From Elusimicrobiota bacterium (GTDB lineage: Bacteria > Elusimicrobiota > Elusimicrobia > FEN-1173): DNA of 64,000 nucleotides. Under the pieces are notes generated by a model. It saw nothing but the letters and a program-made list of their open reading frames with translations. It made no database searches and had not been told where the DNA came from. The position numbers were made by a program, and so were the translations under genes. Of this stretch, positions 43,954 to 52,186 are shown one piece after another. Each line of letters opens with the position of its first letter. Positions within the stretch are counted from its first letter, which is position 1. The stretch is from NCBI GenBank assembly GCA_016722575.1, contig JADKIY010000001.1:124001-188000 (forward strand), read 5' to 3'.

Positions 43954-46518
43954 ATGTCCGCCACGCCCGCCAAAAGCCTTCCCGCTTCCCAGGAATTTGA
44001 ATCCCTAACCCAAACCGCCGCCGAAACCCGCCGTCGGGCGGAAGGCCCCAACGAGCTGCCGTCTTCCCACCGTCGGGGGTGGGTCGCCCTGGCCTTGGAC
44101 GTTTTTCGGGAACCCATGTTCCTCCTGTTGGTGGCCTGCGGCGCCCTCTATTTCGCCCTGGGCGACGGCCAAGAGGCGGCCATGCTCCTGGGGTTCGTGT
44201 TTTTCATCATGGGCATCACGCTTTTCCAGGAAGGGAAAACGGAACGGGCTCTTGAGGCCCTGCGGGATTTGTCGAGTCCCCGGGCGCTGGTGATTCGGGA
44301 CGGGGCCCAGCGGCGCGTGGCCGGGCGGGACGTCGTTCGCGGCGATCTGCTGGTGTTGGCCGAGGGGGATCGGGTGCCGGCCGACGGGATTCTGCTTTCC
44401 TCCTCCCACCTGGCCGTGGACGAATCCCTGCTCACGGGGGAATCGGTTTCGGTTCGAAAAGACGTCCGCGCGGCGGTCCCCGGCGAAACGCCGACCACCG
44501 CCGGGGACGGCTCCCCCTACGTTTTCGCGGGGACCTTGGTGGTTCAGGGGCAGGGCCTGGTGCGCGTCACCGGCGTCGGCGCCGCCACGGAGATCGGCAA
44601 AATCGGCCGGGCCCTTGAATCCGCCGAATCGGGCCCCAGCCCCCTGCAAACCGAAATGGCCTCCCTGGTGAAAGTCGTCGCCGTCGTCGGCGCGGTATTG
44701 TGTGCGGCGGTGGTGCTGGTGACCGGCTTTTGGCGCGGCGCCTGGCTGACCGGGGTGTTGGCCGGGCTCAGCCTGGCCATGGCCCTCATGCCCAACGAGT
44801 TCCCCGTGGTCCTCACGATTTTCCTTTCCCTGGGCGCCTGGCGACTTTCCAAGCGGGGCGTCCTGGCCCGCCGCATGCCCGCGGTCGAAGCCCTGGGCGC
44901 CGTGACGGTCCTTTGCGTCGACAAAACCGGCACCTTGACCGAAAACCGGATGGACATCCAGCGCCTCCTGCCCGGGGATCTCCGTTTCGACATTCCCCCC
45001 GCCGGGAGCGCGCTGGCGGAATCGTTCCATGAAATCCTCGAGTTCGGGATATTGGCCAGCGCGCGAAACCCCTTCGACCCCATGGAAAAAGCCTTTCACG
45101 CCCTGGGCGGCCGATTCCTCGCGCGCACGGAGCACCTTCACGGGGACTGGACGCTGGTCAAGGAATACCCGCTTTCCCGGGAACTGTTGGCCATGTCCCA
45201 GGTGTGGACCTCGCCGGACCGGAAGAGCTTCGTCATCGCCGCCAAAGGCGCTCCCGAAGCCGTCGCGGACCTGTGTCATTTCCCGCCGGAACGTCTCGAG
45301 GCTCTTCGTCGACGGGTGGACGAACACGCCCGGGAAGGATACCGCCTCCTGGGGGTGGCCAAATCCTCCTTCACGGCCGATGTCCTGCCGGACCTCCAGC
45401 ACGATTTCGATTTTGAATTCCTGGGGCTGATCGCCTTGGCCGACCCGGTTCGGAAAGACGTGCCCGCCGCCATCGAGGAATGCCGTCGGGCGGGCGTCCG
45501 GGTGGCCATGATCACGGGCGATTACCCGGGCACCGCCCAAAGCGTCGCCCGGGCCATCGGCTTGTCCAACGCCGACCAGGTCTTGACGGGGCCCGAGATC
45601 GACGCCCTGTCCGAGGAGGCGCTGGCCGAGCGCCTGCGTCGGGTGAACGTCTTTGCCCGGGCGGTGCCGGAGCACAAACTGCGGCTCATCCGGGCCCTGC
45701 GCGCCAACGGCGAGATCGTGGCCATGACCGGCGACGGGGTGAACGACGCGCCGGCGCTCAAGGCCGCCCACATCGGCGTGGCCATGGGCGAGCGGGGAAC
45801 CGACGTGGCCCGGGAGGCCGCGGGCCTGGTTCTGCTCCACGACGATTTCGCCTCTCTGGTGAGCGCCATCGCCGGCGGCCGGCGGGTGTTCGACAATTTA
45901 AAAAAAGGCATGGCCTATATTCTGGCCATTCACGTGCCGATCGCGGGGCTCTCCCTGGCGTCGGTGTTTTTGGGTTGGCCCCTGGTCCTGTTGCCGATCC
46001 ACATCGCCTTCCTGCATTTGGTCATCGACCCGGCCTGCTCGGTCGCCTTTGAGGCCGAACCGCCGGAGCCCGACGCCATGAGACGCCCCCCCCGAAAAAC
46101 GACCGACCGCTTGTTCGGGTGGGACACCCTGGGGCCGAGCCTCGCCCAGGGCGTGAGCGTTTTCGCGGCGGTGTTCGCGGTGTTCGCCGTGGCGCTTCGT
46201 CGGGGACACGGGGAGTTGGACGCCCGGGCCCTGGCCTTCACCACGCTCATGGCGGCCAACGCGGGGCTCATCCTGGCCAACCGCTCCTGGACCCAATCGA
46301 CCTGGGCGCGCTGGCGGGCCCCCAACCGCGCCCTGTGGGCCGTGGTCGGTGGGTCAGGGCTCTTTTTAGCCGTCGTGCTTTCCACCCCGCTCCTGAGGCG
46401 TCTCTTCCATTTTTCCACTCTCCACGCCATCGACATCGCCGTCAGCGTGGCTGTCGGGACCCTGAGCGTTTTCCTGGTGGATTGGACCGCCAAACGGTGG
46501 GCGCGGAGTCGGCCTTGA
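43954..46518 (+). CDS. Cation-transporting P-type ATPase (P2-like)
   Basis: The start was set at MSATPAKSLPASQEF (43954-43956), because the frame upstream crosses non-coding repeats. This gives 854 residues. TGES (about 159), the phosphorylation loop DKTGTLTENRM (about 322) and GDGVNDAPALKAAHIGVAM (about 592) are all present. Helix 4 reads MPNEFPVVLTIF in place of the PEGLP(A)VVT of Ca2+ pumps, a variant whose ion preference I cannot state. Ten helices are expected. The next gene starts within its stop codon. Confidence 0.92.
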   Translation: MSATPAKSLPASQEFESLTQTAAETRRRAEGPNELPSSHRRGWVALALDVFREPMFLLLVACGALYFALGDGQEAAMLLGFVFFIMGITLFQEGKTERALEALRDLSSPRALVIRDGAQRRVAGRDVVRGDLLVLAEGDRVPADGILLSSSHLAVDESLLTGESVSVRKDVRAAVPGETPTTAGDGSPYVFAGTLVVQGQGLVRVTGVGAATEIGKIGRALESAESGPSPLQTEMASLVKVVAVVGAVLCAAVVLVTGFWRGAWLTGVLAGLSLAMALMPNEFPVVLTIFLSLGAWRLSKRGVLARRMPAVEALGAVTVLCVDKTGTLTENRMDIQRLLPGDLRFDIPPAGSALAESFHEILEFGILASARNPFDPMEKAFHALGGRFLARTEHLHGDWTLVKEYPLSRELLAMSQVWTSPDRKSFVIAAKGAPEAVADLCHFPPERLEALRRRVDEHAREGYRLLGVAKSSFTADVLPDLQHDFDFEFLGLIALADPVRKDVPAAIEECRRAGVRVAMITGDYPGTAQSVARAIGLSNADQVLTGPEIDALSEEALAERLRRVNVFARAVPEHKLRLIRALRANGEIVAMTGDGVNDAPALKAAHIGVAMGERGTDVAREAAGLVLLHDDFASLVSAIAGGRRVFDNLKKGMAYILAIHVPIAGLSLASVFLGWPLVLLPIHIAFLHLVIDPACSVAFEAEPPEPDAMRRPPRKTTDRLFGWDTLGPSLAQGVSVFAAVFAVFAVALRRGHGELDARALAFTTLMAANAGLILANRSWTQSTWARWRAPNRALWAVVGGSGLFLAVVLSTPLLRRLFHFSTLHAIDIAVSVAVGTLSVFLVDWTAKRWARSRP

Positions 46519-47201
46519 CCCCCCGGCGCCCTCCATCGACCGAGGGACTTCCCCCGTCCTCGGTTCTGAGCGCCCTGCCGAGCGGGACACGATCGGAACT
46601 TGCGCGCACTCTCGTCCGCCGACGGGTGAAGGCCGGAGCTTCGCTTTTTCAGGAGGGGGATTCCGGGGAGGCCGCTTTCTTGGTTTTGACAGGCCTTTTT
46701 AAGACGTTGAAATATTCCCAGGGCGAACGGGTGTCCGCCATGGATTTGATCGTCCCCGGGCGGCTCTGCGGCGTCATCGCCCTGCTGGACCACCGACCCT
46801 ACCCTGTGAGCGTGTATGCCCTGCAGGACGCCGAGGTGCTCGTTCTCCCCGCGGCGGTTGTCGACCGATTGATGTCCCAGCACCTGGAATTTTCGAGAGC
46901 GGTCCACGGAGAGGTGGGCGACCATTTGCGGCACGCCCAGGACATGCGCGCCCGGGCCTTGGAACCCGTGGACAAACGCCTCGCCCACCTTCTGCTGATG
47001 CTTCTCCCAGCCCCCGGCGCCGAGGTGCGGGTGCGGCGGGAAGACTTGGCCGAGCTCGTTGGCTGCATTCCCGAAACCGCCATTCGCACCTTGTCCGAAT
47101 TCAAGAAACGCGGGTGGGTCCGAACGGGCTGGAAACGGATCGCCCTCCTAAACCCCGACGCCCTGCGCCGCCTGTCCCGATCCCCCGTCCCCCTCCCCTG
47201 A
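46515..47201 (+). CDS. Crp/Fnr-family regulator (DNR-like)
   Basis: The most likely start is TTG at 46515-46517, overlapping the ATPase stop (TTGA), giving 228 residues; longer readings cross the ATPase. It has a cyclic-nucleotide-type sensor fold (about 25-150: AGASLFQEGDSGEAAFLVLTGLFK) and a winged helix (EDLAELVGCIPETAIRTLSEFKKRGWV). The recognition helix has the Glu/Arg pair that reads TTGA half-sites. There is no N-terminal Cys cluster, so it is not an Fe-S Fnr; a DNR/NnrR-like NO sensor fits the neighbouring NO reductase. Confidence 0.85.
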   Translation: MTPRRPPSTEGLPPSSVLSALPSGTRSELARTLVRRRVKAGASLFQEGDSGEAAFLVLTGLFKTLKYSQGERVSAMDLIVPGRLCGVIALLDHRPYPVSVYALQDAEVLVLPAAVVDRLMSQHLEFSRAVHGEVGDHLRHAQDMRARALEPVDKRLAHLLLMLLPAPGAEVRVRREDLAELVGCIPETAIRTLSEFKKRGWVRTGWKRIALLNPDALRRLSRSPVPLP

Positions 47202-47341
47202 CCTAAAACAAACGTTGCGTCGACCCCGACGGGTTACCCCCGGAGCGGCGCAAGAATTTGTCGCCGAGGGCCGCGCCTCCTTTTTGTGTTCGAAGAGGAA
47301 CCCTCCAAGGGCCCGGCCCGATGCCTGTTTAAGCGCATGTT

Positions 47342-47355
47342 TTGACCCCCGATCA
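47342..47355 (+). promoter_or_regulatory. Possible Crp/Fnr-type operator before the NO reductase
   Basis: TTGAC-CCCC-GATCA lies 41 bp before the start codon. The left half is a good Fnr/DNR half-site (TTGAC). The right half is imperfect (GTCAA expected). The regulator encoded just upstream is the natural candidate to bind it. Confidence 0.35.
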
Positions 47356-47396
47356 TCTTCTATCCTGATCGCTCAATTCAACCTCGGAGGCTATCC

Positions 47397-49667
47397 ATGG
47401 ACGCACCCCGAAGCACCCTCGGCATTTCCCCCTGGTGGAGGCACGGCGCCGTGCTCACCGTCATCTTTGGTTTGACCGGCCTGATCTTCATGGGCCGCAC
47501 GACGTACCGGGGGGCCCCGCCCCAATTCAACGCGGTCGTCGACGGTTCGGGGCAATCCCTTTTCACGTCGGAGGACGTGAAGGCGGGACAGGACGTCTTC
47601 CAAAAATACGGCCTTATGGATTACGGCACGCTTTTCGGCCACGGCGGCTACCGGGGGCCCGACTTTACCGCGGAAACCCTCCACGGCCTGGCGGAGGACC
47701 TGAGGGAGATCTACGCCGCCGAGGGCGGCGGATCGACCTACACCGGCCTGCCCGAACCCGATCGGGCGTCCATCGCGTCGCGCGTGGTGGCCGAATTGAA
47801 AAACAACCGGTACGACCCCGCGACCAACAACGTGACGGTGACTCCCGCCTTTGCGACCGCTTTTGCGCGACGGGTGGACCACCTACGGGCCACTCTGAAG
47901 GACGCCGACAAAACCCGCCCGCTTCCGACCAATTACATTTCCAGCGACGAGGACCTTCGGACCCTGGCCGCTTTTTTCACCTGGTCGGCCTGGGCCGCGG
48001 TGACCCCCCGTCCGGGCAAAAATCACACCTACACCAACAACTGGCCTCCCGATGAGACGGCGGGCAATCGACCCTCCTTGGCGGTCGTGATTTGGAGCGC
48101 CTTGAGCCTCATTTCCTTCCTGGGCGCTTTGGGCCTCGTTCTTATGTTCTTCGGTCGTTTCAACTTCCTGGGTTGGGGCGGGGGCAAAATGGACGTTTCC
48201 CAGGTGCCGCCCGTGGATGCCATCCCGATCACGGCGGGCCAGAAAGCCACCTACAAGTATTTCTTGGTGGTGGCGCTCTTGTTCCTCTTTCAAACATTAA
48301 TGGGCGTCGTGACCGCCCACTACTTCGTGGAAGGGGCCGGCTTTTATGGCATCGACACCCGGTCCTTCTTGCCGCTGACCATCACCCGCAGCTGGCATCT
48401 TCAACTCTCGATCTTTTGGATCGCAACGGCCTGGCTCGCCACCGGAATGTTTGTCGCGCCGCTTTTGGCCAAGGGGGAACCCCGGGGCCAGTCGATTCTC
48501 ATCAACATTCTCTTCGGCGCCGTGGTCCTGGTGGCGGTGGGCAGCATCGCCGGCGAATGGCTGGGCGTGAAGGGCCTCCTCGGCAAAGCCTGGTTCTGGC
48601 TGGGCCACCAAGGATGGGAATATGTGGAACTCGGCCGCTTGTGGCAGATTTTGCTCACGGCGGGCATGGTCATCTGGGCCTTTATCGTCTTCCGGGGCAT
48701 TCGCCCCACGTTGGCGGGGGAGGACAAGGGCGGACTGCCGTATCTGCTCCTTTATTCCATCGTGGCCATTCCGCTCATGTATTCCTTCGGCATGATGTAT
48801 CGCCCCGGCACCAACTTCGCCGTGGCGGATTTCTGGCGCTGGTGGATCGTCCATCTTTGGGTGGAGGGCTTTTTCGAGCTGTTCACGACCATCGTCGTGG
48901 CCCACATCTTCGTTCTTCTCGGTTTGGTTTCCCGGGAAGCGGCCCTGCGGGTGGTTTACCTCGACATCGTTCTTTATCTCGGGAGCGGCATGATCGGCAC
49001 CGCCCACCACTACTACTGGACGGCGCAACCGGCGATCAATCTCGCCTTGGGCGCCATCTTCTCCGCCATGGAAGTGGTCCCGCTGTGCCTGCTGACCCTC
49101 GAGGCATGGGATTTCATCAAACTGCGCCAGGACAAAAGCGTCCTGGGCGTAGACCCCAAGGCCTTCCCCCACAAATGGACGGTGATGTTTCTAATGGCCG
49201 TGGGTTTTTGGAACTTCCTGGGCGCGGGGGTCTTCGGATTCCTGATCAACCTGCCCATCGTGAGCTATTACGAACACGCAACCTACCTGACGTCCAACCA
49301 CGGGCATGCCGCGCTCATGGGCGTTTACGGCAACTTGGCCATCGCCGCCCTGGCCTTCTGTACACGGGTACTTGTCCGGCCGGAGCGTTGGAACGACCGG
49401 CTCTGGGGGGTGTCTTTCTGGTCCCTGAACGCGGGCCTGATGTTGATGCTCCTGCTCAACATCTTCCCGGCGGGGATTTACCAGTTGGTGCAGAGCATTA
49501 ATCACGGGTTTTGGTATGCGCGAAGCGCCGCGGTTTTGAACTCGTCCTTCTTTCAAACGACCACCTGGGCCCGGGTCGTGGGGGACCTGGTGTTTGTGTT
49601 GGGGGGCGTTCTGCCCATCGCCTATTTCACGGTGACGCGGCTGTTTTCCCTGCGACCCACCAAATAA
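47397..49667 (+). CDS. norB: Quinol-dependent nitric oxide reductase (qNOR)
   Basis: This 756-residue protein has one N-terminal membrane helix, a large extracytoplasmic domain (about 30-215, the cytochrome-c-like fold without CxxCH), and then 12 or so helices. Heme/FeB histidines sit in SWHLQLSIFWI (about 332), VAHIFVLLG (about 502), GTAHHYYWT (about 535) and NHGHAALMG (about 635). Lack of a heme-c motif and the N-terminal fusion separate it from cNOR. It reduces NO to N2O with quinol, as respiration or NO detoxification. CGGAGG precedes the ATG. No other denitrification gene is in the window, which favours detoxification. Confidence 0.93.
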   Translation: MDAPRSTLGISPWWRHGAVLTVIFGLTGLIFMGRTTYRGAPPQFNAVVDGSGQSLFTSEDVKAGQDVFQKYGLMDYGTLFGHGGYRGPDFTAETLHGLAEDLREIYAAEGGGSTYTGLPEPDRASIASRVVAELKNNRYDPATNNVTVTPAFATAFARRVDHLRATLKDADKTRPLPTNYISSDEDLRTLAAFFTWSAWAAVTPRPGKNHTYTNNWPPDETAGNRPSLAVVIWSALSLISFLGALGLVLMFFGRFNFLGWGGGKMDVSQVPPVDAIPITAGQKATYKYFLVVALLFLFQTLMGVVTAHYFVEGAGFYGIDTRSFLPLTITRSWHLQLSIFWIATAWLATGMFVAPLLAKGEPRGQSILINILFGAVVLVAVGSIAGEWLGVKGLLGKAWFWLGHQGWEYVELGRLWQILLTAGMVIWAFIVFRGIRPTLAGEDKGGLPYLLLYSIVAIPLMYSFGMMYRPGTNFAVADFWRWWIVHLWVEGFFELFTTIVVAHIFVLLGLVSREAALRVVYLDIVLYLGSGMIGTAHHYYWTAQPAINLALGAIFSAMEVVPLCLLTLEAWDFIKLRQDKSVLGVDPKAFPHKWTVMFLMAVGFWNFLGAGVFGFLINLPIVSYYEHATYLTSNHGHAALMGVYGNLAIAALAFCTRVLVRPERWNDRLWGVSFWSLNAGLMLMLLLNIFPAGIYQLVQSINHGFWYARSAAVLNSSFFQTTTWARVVGDLVFVLGGVLPIAYFTVTRLFSLRPTK

Positions 49668-49684
49668 CGAAAGGTTTCCAAAAA

Positions 49685-49718
49685 CCCCCGGTGCCCTTCG
49701 GCGCCGGGGGTTTTTTTT
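49685..49718 (+). terminator. Strong Rho-independent terminator of the NO reductase gene
   Basis: An 11-bp stem (CCCCCGGTGCC with GGCGCCGGGGG, one G-U pair) is followed by eight T, 17 bp after the stop. Confidence 0.9.
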
Positions 49719-49723
49719 AGGGA

Positions 49724-49752
49724 TTGACAGATCCCGGCGCCCGGGTTAAATA
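49724..49752 (+). promoter_or_regulatory. Promoter of the glycosyltransferase/deacetylase pair
   Basis: A perfect TTGACA (49724-49729) is followed at 17 bp by TAAATA (49747-49752), directly after the terminator and about 80 bp before the next gene. The -35 box is strong and the -10 box weak. Confidence 0.5.
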
Positions 49753-49832
49753 GGAATGACGACGTCGTTCCGTCGACCTGCAACATCCGCGCGCGCTCGG
49801 CAAGAGAGGCCTTCATTTCCCTCCGCCTTTTA

Positions 49833-50945
49833 ATGGTGTCCGACGACTTCCGACCCGCCGTGACGGGCGTCGGGGTGTATTTGGAACGGACGATCCCGGA
49901 GCTCCTTCGACGGGGCCATCGCGTGGCGGTGGTCACCTCGCGGCGGGGAGGCCAACCGGCGGAAGAGTCCTGGGGCGGTGCGGCGATTTTTCGAACGTTC
50001 AGCCTGCCGGTGCTGGGGTTTTACCAGGCGCTGCCTTCCCGCCGAACCCTTCGACGCGTTTTTGACCGCGTGGCCCCCGACCTCGTCCACCACCATTACG
50101 TCGGCTTTCTCATGCGACGCGCGGTCGCCTTGGCCCGGGCCCGGGGGATTCCGCAACTCGCCACCCACCATTTCGGGCCCGAGGTTCTCAGCCGAAACAT
50201 CCTTTTGCGACCCTTCCGATCCTGGATGTGGCGGGAACTGGTGGCCCATCAAAACCGCTGCGACGCCGTGATCGCCCCCTCCCCCGAAATTGCGAAAACG
50301 CTGACCGCCCGGGGAGTGCGCGCCCCCCTGCGGGTGGTTCCGAACGCGCTCCGCTACGACGATGGGCCCGTGACGCCCGCGGCGCGCCCGCCGGGATTGA
50401 CTCTGCTCTACGCCGGGCGATTGGCCTGGGAAAAAAACCTTCCGCTCTTGTTGCGGGCTCTCGCCCGGCTGATTCCCAACCACCCGAATGCCGTTCTGTG
50501 GATCGCGGGCCGGGGGCCCGAGGAAAAAGGCCTGCGGGCCCTTTGCCGTTCCCTCGGATTGGAGCGGAACGTGATGTTCCTTGGGTTTCTGAACGAAGCG
50601 GACCTGGCGCGACGATACGCGGCGTGCGATATTTTTGTTCTTCCCTCGGTCCAGGAAGTCCAGGGATTGGTCCTGCTGGAAGCCATGTGGTTCGGACGCC
50701 CGGTCATCGTCACCAACGCCATCCCCTCGGCCCGGGATTTGGTGGAAGACGGCGTGAACGGTTTTACGGTCGCCCCGGACGACCCGGTCGCGTTGGCCGA
50801 ACGCCTATCGAGCCTGGCCGCCGACGCCGTCCGGCGCGCCGCCATGGGCGCCGCCGCTCGCCGAAGCGCGGAAAATTTCCGGCTCGCTCCCGTGACCAAC
50901 GCCTTGGAAACGGTGTATCGGGAATGGGCGGCCCCCTGTGGTTGA
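49833..50945 (+). CDS. GT4-family glycosyltransferase
   Basis: This 370-residue GT-B enzyme has the N-terminal start VSDDFRPAVTGVGVYLERTIPELLRRGH and the donor-binding half with YAGRLAWEKNLPLLLRAL (about 190-207) and the EX7E-type region around VLLEAMWFGRPVIVTN (about 285-300). The strand normally before VSDD is readable just upstream (ISLRLLM). The true start may therefore be a non-ATG codon at about 49815, which has GAGAGG before it; ATG 49833 is the conservative choice. It overlaps the PIG-L gene by 8 bp. Confidence 0.88.
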   Translation: MVSDDFRPAVTGVGVYLERTIPELLRRGHRVAVVTSRRGGQPAEESWGGAAIFRTFSLPVLGFYQALPSRRTLRRVFDRVAPDLVHHHYVGFLMRRAVALARARGIPQLATHHFGPEVLSRNILLRPFRSWMWRELVAHQNRCDAVIAPSPEIAKTLTARGVRAPLRVVPNALRYDDGPVTPAARPPGLTLLYAGRLAWEKNLPLLLRALARLIPNHPNAVLWIAGRGPEEKGLRALCRSLGLERNVMFLGFLNEADLARRYAACDIFVLPSVQEVQGLVLLEAMWFGRPVIVTNAIPSARDLVEDGVNGFTVAPDDPVALAERLSSLAADAVRRAAMGAAARRSAENFRLAPVTNALETVYREWAAPCG

Positions 50946-51900
50946 CGCCTATCGCGCGGTATTCCTGTCGCCGCATTTGGACGACGCGGTGTTTTCCTGC
51001 GGCGGCCTCCTCGCACGGCTGGCGAAAACCGGCCCGGTCCTCGTACTTAATCTCTTTACGGAATTCCCGCGTCCCATCAAGAACCGGGGGATCGTTCTCG
51101 GTTCCGAGCGTTACAAGGAGGAAGTGGCCGCGGCGCGCCTGTTGGGATTCGAATCCCGGCGGCTGGGGGAACCCGACGCGGTCTACCGGGACCCGGCCTA
51201 CGAGTCCCTGGGGAACCTCTTTCGACCGCCGCAAACAAGCGACGAGGCGGGCTTCCCCGCCTTGCGGGAAAAAGTCGACGGGGCCTTGAAAGGGATCGTC
51301 TTCAACGCGCTTTACGTCCCCTTGGGGATCGGCTGGCACGTGGACCACGTGCTGACCCATCGGCTGATCGAAAAAACATCGTTGGGGACCCGCCTGATCT
51401 ATTACGAAGACGCGCCCTATTGCCTTCTGCCGCACACGACTCGGTACCGCTTCAACGACCTGGGAAGCGCTTCGCCTCTCCCGGGAGATGAATCCCTCGC
51501 GCCGGCGTCGATCCTCCGGTCCTGGATCGAAACGAGCCGGGCTTATATGGACACCGCGCTGATGCGGAACCTGCGGCCCGCTCTTCTGCGCCTGGCGGCT
51601 CGCCCCGTGGTAACGGCTTACCTCTTGAGACTTCTGGCTTCCCACGCGCGTCCTCCGGCCGGCCCTGGCCCGGGATGGGAGAGCACCGTGGTGGGCGTCA
51701 GGCCGGAATTTGAAAAAAAACTCGACGCCATGGAGCTTTACCAAAGCCAATTTCGGGAGTTTTTTCTTTCGCGGGAGGATTGCGCCCGCCAATTCCGACT
51801 TTACGCCGAGCGCGTGACGGGACGTCCGGATCCCGTGGAACGTTATTGGTCCCGGGCGATGGCGCCCGGGGTCGGTCGTCAACCTGAATTTCCCAGCTGA
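50938..51900 (+). CDS. PIG-L/LmbE-family deacetylase
   Basis: This 320-residue protein uses a GTG start inside the end of the glycosyltransferase gene. The zinc motif is SPHLDDAVFSCGG (about 10-22, His-Leu-Asp-Asp instead of the usual His-Pro-Asp-Asp) with the third ligand region WHVDHVLTH (about 131-139). The family removes acetyl from N-acetylglucosamine-linked substrates. Pairing with a GT4 enzyme parallels BshA/BshB and MshA/MshB thiol synthesis, but also surface-glycan pairs. The ligase that would confirm a thiol pathway is not here. Confidence 0.85.
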   Translation: MVDAYRAVFLSPHLDDAVFSCGGLLARLAKTGPVLVLNLFTEFPRPIKNRGIVLGSERYKEEVAAARLLGFESRRLGEPDAVYRDPAYESLGNLFRPPQTSDEAGFPALREKVDGALKGIVFNALYVPLGIGWHVDHVLTHRLIEKTSLGTRLIYYEDAPYCLLPHTTRYRFNDLGSASPLPGDESLAPASILRSWIETSRAYMDTALMRNLRPALLRLAARPVVTAYLLRLLASHARPPAGPGPGWESTVVGVRPEFEKKLDAMELYQSQFREFFLSREDCARQFRLYAERVTGRPDPVERYWSRAMAPGVGRQPEFPS

Positions 51901-51907
51901 GCGCGAG

Positions 51908-52056
51908 GACCGGCAAAGGGCAGAGCCCGTGGCACTTGGGGCGGCAGAGTCGCTGATGCAGCCGGTCGCAGGGCTCCCGGCACCGGGGGCGGCAGAGCCG
52001 CTGATGCGGCCGGTCGCAGGGCTCCCGGCACCGGGGGCGGCAGAGCCGCTGATGCG
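51908..52056 (+). repeat. 48-bp tandem repeat between convergent genes
   Basis: Units at 51931-51978 and 51979-52026 are followed by a 30-bp partial unit, with a weaker partial unit before them. Unit two and the partial third are identical where they overlap. The core is GGCACCGGGGGCGGCAGAGC. Because 48 is a multiple of three, frames through it give 16-residue repeats, which I do not count as genes. The rest of 51901-52186 holds no gene. Confidence 0.85.
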
Positions 52057-52186
52057 AGACGAACAAGGCGGGCGTTTTTACGAATAAAAGAGGGCGGGCC
52101 GCAGCGGGGACTACAGACAATCTTATTTGTGAGGGAAAAAGGCCCGAATTTTTTGGCGAATCCCGCGGGCAACTGAGAATTCCAGG

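Noticed and set aside
44005..45840. 611-codon frame opposite the P-type ATPase
   Set aside because: It is antisense to invariant ATPase motifs; composition is typical of a high-GC shadow frame.
49833..51900. Bacillithiol genes bshA/bshB
   Set aside because: Only the enzyme classes match; no BshC-like ligase is here and the deacetylase motif is altered, so symbols were not assigned.
51908..52056. CRISPR array
   Set aside because: Units are contiguous without spacers, and no cas genes are present.
51698..52172. Cys- or Pro-rich repeat protein from the 48-bp repeat
   Set aside because: The 16-residue repeats follow automatically from the 48-bp unit; no start site or homology supports expression.
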